DNA from: Actinomycetes bacterium
Lineage (GTDB): Bacteria > Actinomycetota > Actinomycetes > Actinomycetales > Microbacteriaceae
Direction of reading: 5' to 3'
Length of the DNA: 9,434 bases
NCBI GenBank assembly: GCA_023450335.1
Contig: JAEXHA010000050.1
Span: 1-9,434 of the forward strand
Shown here: piece after piece, positions 6,237 through 9,434 of the stretch
Layout of the letters: each line of letters starts with the position of its first letter
Position numbering within the stretch: the first letter of the stretch is position 1
Notes under the pieces: generated by a model
Databases searched by the model: none
Told to the model about the DNA's origin: nothing
What the model saw: only the letters and a program-made list of their open reading frames with translations
Made by a program: the position numbers and the translations under genes

Positions 6237-7414
6237 CGCGAGTCTCCTTTCGCCCGGGCCACGGGCTTGCGCTTGCGCTTCTTCTTGGGCGCGGTGGGGT
6301 CGGGGGCCGGCACGGTGGCCAGGCGGATGGTGAACGTCGAACCGCGGCCGGGCCGCGACCACAGCTCGACCTCGCCGCCATGCCGCTGCACGGCGTGCTT
6401 GACGATCGAGAGCCCCAGGCCCGTGCCGCCGGTGCGGCGCGAGCGGGCCTGGTCGGCGCGGTAGAAGCGTTCGAACACGCGCTCCTGGTCGGCCTCGGGG
6501 ATGCCGATGCCGCGGTCGGTCACGGCGATCTCGACGAAGCCGTCGCCGTTCTTGACCCCCACGCCCACGCGGCCGCCTGCCGGCGAGTAGACGATCGCAT
6601 TGGCCACGAGGTTGCTGATCGCCTCGCTCAGGATGTTGGCGTCGCCGCGGACGTAGACGCCGCGGGCACCGCCGCGGACCACCTCGATGCCGGCGGAGTC
6701 TGCGGCGATGGCCTGCGACTCGATGGCCGTGGTGACGACCTCGTCGATGGAGACGTCTCGCACGTCGGTCAGATCGGTGTCGGCCTGCAGGCGTGACAGG
6801 TCCATGATGCGTGCGACCAGCTGCGTCAGCCGGGTCGTCTCGGCGGTCAGCCGGCCGGCGAAGTGACGCACCTGGGCGGGGTCGTCGGCGGCGGACTCGA
6901 CCGCCTCGGACAGCAGGCTGATGGCTCCCACCGGCGTCTTCAGCTCGTGGCTCGTGTTGGCGACGAAGTCACGCCGCATCTGCTCGACGCGTTCACGCTC
7001 GGTGATGTCGCGCACGATCACCAGGGTCAGGCGGACGGTGACGACGCCGGCGCGCGCGATGACCGACCGCGGCTCGACGCCGCGGCGCAGCCCCAGAGTC
7101 GCCGTCTCATGCCGCTCGTGCGTGCGTGCGGCCCGGGCGAGGGCCCGCAGCTCATCGGGCAGTTGCTCACCCTCGAGCAGACCGAACAGGCCCGCCGCCG
7201 CGGAGGCGGCCACGATCGACATGGAGGCGTCGACGATCACCGCCGCGTCGTCCAGCGCCGCCAGTACGGCCCGCGCCCCCTCGGGGATCTCCGCCGAGGC
7301 CTGCACGCGCGCGGCGCGCCGCGCGCGGACGGCCTCGATCACGATCCAGGTGGCCGCGACCCCCACGAGAACGCCCACGACGAGCGCGAGCAGCGCAGCC
7401 GCAGTCGTGTTCAT
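6233..7414 (-). CDS. senX3: SenX3-like sensor histidine kinase
   Basis: This membrane histidine kinase of 393 residues phosphorylates RegX3. One clear membrane helix (about residues 5-28, AALLALVVGVLVGVAATWIVI) precedes a PAS-like region (about 48-138). The HisKA motif FVANTSHELKTPVG places the phosphorylated His at 156. N272 lies in the N box, DRGIGIP (300-306) is the G1 box, FERFYR the F box, and GGTGLGLSIVKH (329-340) the G2 box. No extracellular sensor domain is seen, so the input probably comes through the PAS domain or PhoU and the Pst transporter. The C-terminus has a basic tail (PKKKRKRKPVARAK, 376-389). ATG at 7414 is preferred over an upstream TTG at 7438, since a -10 hexamer lies 6 nt before it. 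Order gpm, senX3, regX3 recalls M. tuberculosis Rv0489-Rv0491. Confidence 0.93.
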   Translation of the reverse strand: MNTTAAALLALVVGVLVGVAATWIVIEAVRARRAARVQASAEIPEGARAVLAALDDAAVIVDASMSIVAASAAAGLFGLLEGEQLPDELRALARAARTHERHETATLGLRRGVEPRSVIARAGVVTVRLTLVIVRDITERERVEQMRRDFVANTSHELKTPVGAISLLSEAVESAADDPAQVRHFAGRLTAETTRLTQLVARIMDLSRLQADTDLTDVRDVSIDEVVTTAIESQAIAADSAGIEVVRGGARGVYVRGDANILSEAISNLVANAIVYSPAGGRVGVGVKNGDGFVEIAVTDRGIGIPEADQERVFERFYRADQARSRRTGGTGLGLSIVKHAVQRHGGEVELWSRPGRGSTFTIRLATVPAPDPTAPKKKRKRKPVARAKGDSR

Positions 7415-7420
7415 GACCCC

Positions 7421-7426
7421 AGCGTA
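7421..7426 (-). promoter_or_regulatory. Candidate senX3 -10 placing the transcript start at the ATG
   Basis: On the - strand TACGCT is followed by GGGGTC and then the ATG at 7414. With a normal 6-7 nt discriminator the first transcribed base is the A of the ATG, so the mRNA would be leaderless. No Shine-Dalgarno site at usual spacing is present. The -35 region is poor. Confidence 0.5.
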
Positions 7427-7485
7427 GGGTGGACGCAACCCCCGTTCCGGCCAACAGAGGTGTGGGACCCCGTTCGCGGACGAGT

Positions 7486-7518
7486 GTTCACGCGGACGGC
7501 ACCATTCGTTAACCTTCG
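7486..7518 (+). promoter_or_regulatory. Candidate phoU promoter with PHO-box-like 11-bp phased repeat
   Basis: TTCACG (7487-7492) and TAACCT (7510-7515) form a -35/-10 pair with a 17-bp spacer. Overlapping it are 11-bp-phased units starting at 7486 (GTTCACGCGGA), 7497 (CGGCACCATTC) and 7508 (GTTAACCTTCG). Units 1 and 3 resemble the GTTCACC-type half-sites known for PhoP/RegX3 regulators of actinobacteria; the middle unit keeps only CACC. The site lies between phoU and the divergent senX3-regX3 operon, where RegX3 binding is expected, but I cannot score it here. Confidence 0.42.
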
Positions 7519-7584
7519 GCGGGGACGATGGCCATGCCGCCGGGCGCGACGCCGTGTCGTGCCCGCGAGAGGAGAGTTGCTCAC

Positions 7585-8280
7585 ATGCGCGAAGTTTTCC
7601 ACCAGTCGCTCGAAGACGTGCAAAGCCGCCTGGTCGAGATCGCCGAACTGGTGACGGTCGCGATCGACAAGGCCACGCGCGCGTTCGGCAAGAGCGACGT
7701 GGGCCTTGCCGAAGAGGTCATCGAGGCCGACGAGATCATCGATCAGAAGACGATCGCCCTGGACGAGCTGGCCATCGAGATCCTCGCGCGCCAGCAGCCG
7801 GTGGCCCGTGATCTGCGCATCGTCGTGGCCGCGCTGCGGGTGAGCACCTCGCTCGAGCGCATGGGCGACATCGCCGAACACATCGCGCAGATGACCCGCA
7901 TGCGCTTCCCCGAGCGGGCGATCCCCAAGGGCCTGAAGAGCACGTTCGTGAAGATGGGCGAGCTCGACGTCGAGGTGGCCCACACCCTCACCGAGCTGCT
8001 GCGCACCGAAGACCTCGCGCTGGTCGAGTCGCTGCGGCTCCGCGAAGAGAAGCTCGACGAACTGCACCTGTCGGTGTTCGAGAAGGTGCTCAGCGAGAAC
8101 TGGCAGGGCGAGGCCGCCGCCACCGTCGACGCGACGCTGGCCAGCCGCTACCACGAGCGCTTTGCCGACCATGCGCTGACGGTCGCGCGCAAGGTCGCCT
8201 ACCTCGCCACCGGCGACTGGCGTCCCGACACGGAGACCATCGCGATCATTGCCGAGGCGAGCGCGGCTCCCGGGGCCTGA
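7585..8280 (+). CDS. phoU: PhoU phosphate-signalling regulator
   Basis: PhoU is a cytoplasmic all-helical protein that links the Pst phosphate transporter to the SenX3-type kinase, keeping the response off when phosphate is plentiful. The 231 residues form two three-helix PhoU repeats. The metal-binding E/DxxxD-type motifs are visible: EADEIID (47-53) and ERMGDIAEHI (91-100) in the first repeat, and ERFADHA (191-197) in the second. The ATG at 7585 has GGAGAG 8 nt upstream (7571-7576), and family members begin MRE.FH; an in-frame ATG at 7528 is less likely. The gene is divergent from senX3-regX3, which fits its role. A strong hairpin follows the stop. No pst genes are in the window. Confidence 0.95.
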   Translation: MREVFHQSLEDVQSRLVEIAELVTVAIDKATRAFGKSDVGLAEEVIEADEIIDQKTIALDELAIEILARQQPVARDLRIVVAALRVSTSLERMGDIAEHIAQMTRMRFPERAIPKGLKSTFVKMGELDVEVAHTLTELLRTEDLALVESLRLREEKLDELHLSVFEKVLSENWQGEAAATVDATLASRYHERFADHALTVARKVAYLATGDWRPDTETIAIIAEASAAPGA

Positions 8281-8297
8281 CCCCACCCGCGACGCGA

Positions 8298-8335
8298 AAC
8301 GGGGTGGATGTCGCAGCCGCGGCATCCACCCCGTT
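8298..8335. terminator. Strong bidirectional terminator hairpin between phoU and gpmA
   Basis: AACGGGGTGGATG (8298-8310) pairs perfectly over 13 bp with CATCCACCCCGTT (8323-8335). The stem continues inward through a T-G wobble and CGC/GCG (8312-8314 with 8319-8321) to a 4-nt loop, about 17 bp in all. It begins 18 nt after the phoU stop and lies 27 bp from the gpmA stop on the other strand. Downstream sequence on + is only moderately T-rich. It most likely ends both transcripts. Confidence 0.82.
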
Positions 8336-8361
8336 CGTCGTCTGTGCTGCTTCTCGCCCCG

Positions 8362-9111
8362 TTACTTCTTGCCCTGAGCCGCGACCGCGGCAGCGCCGGC
8401 GGCGGCGGCTTCGGGGTCGAGGTACTCGCCCGGGCCCAGCGGCATGAGGTCCTCGCCGAGCTTGTAGACCAGCGGGATGCCGGTGGGGATGTTCAGCGCG
8501 GCGATGTCGTCGTCGCTGATGCGGTCGAGGTGCTTGACCAGGCCCCGCAGCGAGTTGCCGTGCGCGGCCACCAGGACCGTCTTGCCTGCCTTCAGGTCGG
8601 GGACGATCTCGCCCTCCCAGTACGGCATCATCCGGTCGATCACGATCTTGAGCGACTCGGTGCGAGGCACCTCGCCGTCGATGTCGGCGTAACGCGGGTC
8701 GTGCGCCTGGCTGTACTCGGCGTCGTCGGCCAGCTCGGGCGGCGGCACGTCGAACGAGCGGCGCCACAGCATGAACTGCTCCTCACCGAACTCCTCAAGC
8801 GTCTGCGCCTTGTCCTTGCCCTGCAGCTCGCCGTAGTGCCGCTCGTTGAGGCGCCACGAGCGCTTGACCGGGATCCACAGCCGGTCGGCGGCATCCAGCG
8901 CGATGTCGGCGGTCTGAATGGCGCGCGACAGGAGCGAGGTGTGGAGGATGTCGGGCAGCAGCCCCGATTCCTTGAGCAGCTCGCCGCCGCGCTGAGCCTC
9001 GGCTTTGCCCTGCTCGGTCAGGCGCACGTCCACCCATCCGGTGAACTGGTTGGTCTTGTTCCACTCGCTCTGGCCGTGGCGGAGGAGGATCAGCGTGTAG
9101 GGCGCGGTCAT
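8362..9111 (-). CDS. gpmA: 2,3-bisphosphoglycerate-dependent phosphoglycerate mutase
   Basis: This cytoplasmic glycolytic and gluconeogenic enzyme interconverts 3- and 2-phosphoglycerate through a phosphohistidine intermediate. The 249 residues have the usual length. LLRHGQSEWN carries R11 and the phosphorylated H12; R63 (SRAIQTA), E90 and R91 (LNERHYGELQG), and H184 (VAAHGNSLR) complete the active site, and NQFTGWVDVRLTE is typical of the dependent class. The C-terminus ends in an Ala-rich stretch and QGKK. It is convergent with phoU and divergent from a methyltransferase gene. No Shine-Dalgarno precedes the ATG; a TAGACT hexamer lies 7 nt upstream, suggesting a leaderless transcript. In M. 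tuberculosis gpm1 adjoins senX3-regX3 in the same way. Confidence 0.97.
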   Translation of the reverse strand: MTAPYTLILLRHGQSEWNKTNQFTGWVDVRLTEQGKAEAQRGGELLKESGLLPDILHTSLLSRAIQTADIALDAADRLWIPVKRSWRLNERHYGELQGKDKAQTLEEFGEEQFMLWRRSFDVPPPELADDAEYSQAHDPRYADIDGEVPRTESLKIVIDRMMPYWEGEIVPDLKAGKTVLVAAHGNSLRGLVKHLDRISDDDIAALNIPTGIPLVYKLGEDLMPLGPGEYLDPEAAAAGAAAVAAQGKK

Positions 9112-9118
9112 GACGCCC

Positions 9119-9124
9119 AGTCTA
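9119..9124 (-). promoter_or_regulatory. Candidate gpmA -10 (TAGACT) with start at the ATG
   Basis: On the - strand TAGACT is followed by the 7 nt GGGCGTC and then the ATG at 9111, so transcription would begin at or within a base of the start codon. No ribosome site is present in the space. The -35 region is weak. Confidence 0.5.
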
Positions 9125-9152
9125 CCGAGCCGGTCCCGCCGGCACAGGCTGG

Positions 9153-9158
9153 CATCAT
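9153..9158 (+). promoter_or_regulatory. Candidate methyltransferase -10 (CATCAT)
   Basis: CATCAT matches TATAAT at four of six positions and lies 6 nt before the ATG at 9165, again the spacing of a leaderless gene. The intervening GGGGTG could also be read as a too-close ribosome site. The call is weaker than that for gpmA. Confidence 0.3.
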
Positions 9159-9164
9159 GGGGTG

Positions 9165-9434
9165 ATGGCGCGCGGACCGGTGGGACAGATCACCCGCGGC
9201 ACGACCGGCACCAACCGGCTGCGACGCATCGACCGGTGGATCGCCCGGCACCCCGCGTTGCGGCGCGCAGGCGACCCGCTCGTGGTCGACCTGGGTTACG
9301 GTGCCAGCGGCGTCACAGCGCTCGAGCTCGAGGCGCGCCTGCGACGGGCCCGCCCCGACGTCGAGGTCGTGGGGCTCGAGATCGACCCCGCCCGCGTCGC
9401 CCGCGCCCGCGCACAGCTGGCCGCGGTGCGTGCC
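9165..9434 (+). CDS. Class I SAM-dependent methyltransferase, 5' part (3' end outside window)
   Basis: Ninety residues are visible before the right edge, with no stop. The protein starts MARGPVGQITRGTTGTNRLRRID. Motif I, which binds S-adenosylmethionine, is VVDLGYGASGVTALEL (about residues 40-55), and VVGLEIDPARVARAR (about 68-82) gives the acidic residue expected to hold the ribose hydroxyls. These mark the Rossmann-like class I methyltransferase fold. The substrate-binding part is outside the window, so the acceptor is unknown. The ATG at 9165 is chosen because it opens the frame; the ATG at 9157 meets a stop after two codons. It is divergent from gpmA with 53 bp between the two start codons. 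Confidence 0.82.
   Translation, partial: MARGPVGQITRGTTGTNRLRRIDRWIARHPALRRAGDPLVVDLGYGASGVTALELEARLRRARPDVEVVGLEIDPARVARARAQLAAVRA

Noticed and set aside
7528..7584. Longer PhoU starting at ATG 7528
   Set aside because: The extra 19 residues are not PhoU-like, and GGAGAG at proper spacing precedes 7585.
7411..8325. 304-residue - strand frame opposite phoU
   Set aside because: Antisense shadow; it would also cross the senX3-phoU promoter region and the terminator hairpin.

Overview
The window looks like a high-GC actinobacterial chromosome, most likely Microbacteriaceae and Microbacterium-like. The reasons are very high GC, with third positions almost all G or C; a fused IspD-IspF enzyme; a CarD very close to the mycobacterial protein; and a SenX3-RegX3 pair beside PhoU and phosphoglycerate mutase. 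It reads as conserved housekeeping chromosome. I see no insertion sequence, integrase, phage gene, CRISPR array, tRNA or rRNA.

Layout from left to right: (1) the 3' part of an EamA/DMT-family exporter gene and, 2 nt after its stop, a phosphotransferase-fold (APH-like) gene, both on +. (2) A 138-bp convergent gap holding four copies of a 20-bp repeat. (3) A leftward group read as carD, then an acyltransferase-3 membrane protein, then ispDF; the last two overlap by ATGA. (4) Divergent from carD, an LpqE-like lipoprotein gene on +. (5) A repeat-rich convergent gap ending in a large hairpin. (6) A leftward senX3-regX3 operon (ATGA overlap) for phosphate-responsive signalling. (7) Divergent from it, phoU on +, with a candidate PHO-box-like repeat over its -35. 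(8) A bidirectional terminator hairpin, then gpmA on -. (9) Divergent from gpmA, the 5' end of a class I SAM methyltransferase gene that runs off the window.

How the genes work together: SenX3, RegX3 and PhoU form the phosphate-sensing module, with PhoU expected to restrain the kinase when phosphate is plentiful. CarD is a global stabiliser of RNA polymerase open complexes. IspDF catalyses two steps of the MEP isoprenoid pathway. GpmA is a glycolytic enzyme. The carD/lpqE and gpm/senX3/regX3 arrangements each match Mycobacterium tuberculosis neighbourhoods that are far apart in that genome; here they adjoin.

I found no clear new multi-gene system. The points most worth a second look are the two repeat/hairpin arrays in convergent gaps, a glutamate at CarD position 47 where mycobacteria have an RNA-polymerase-contacting arginine, an Arg-to-Ala change in the IspF FTGRGEG motif, an acyltransferase gene inserted between carD and ispDF, and several genes whose -10 hexamers predict leaderless transcripts.
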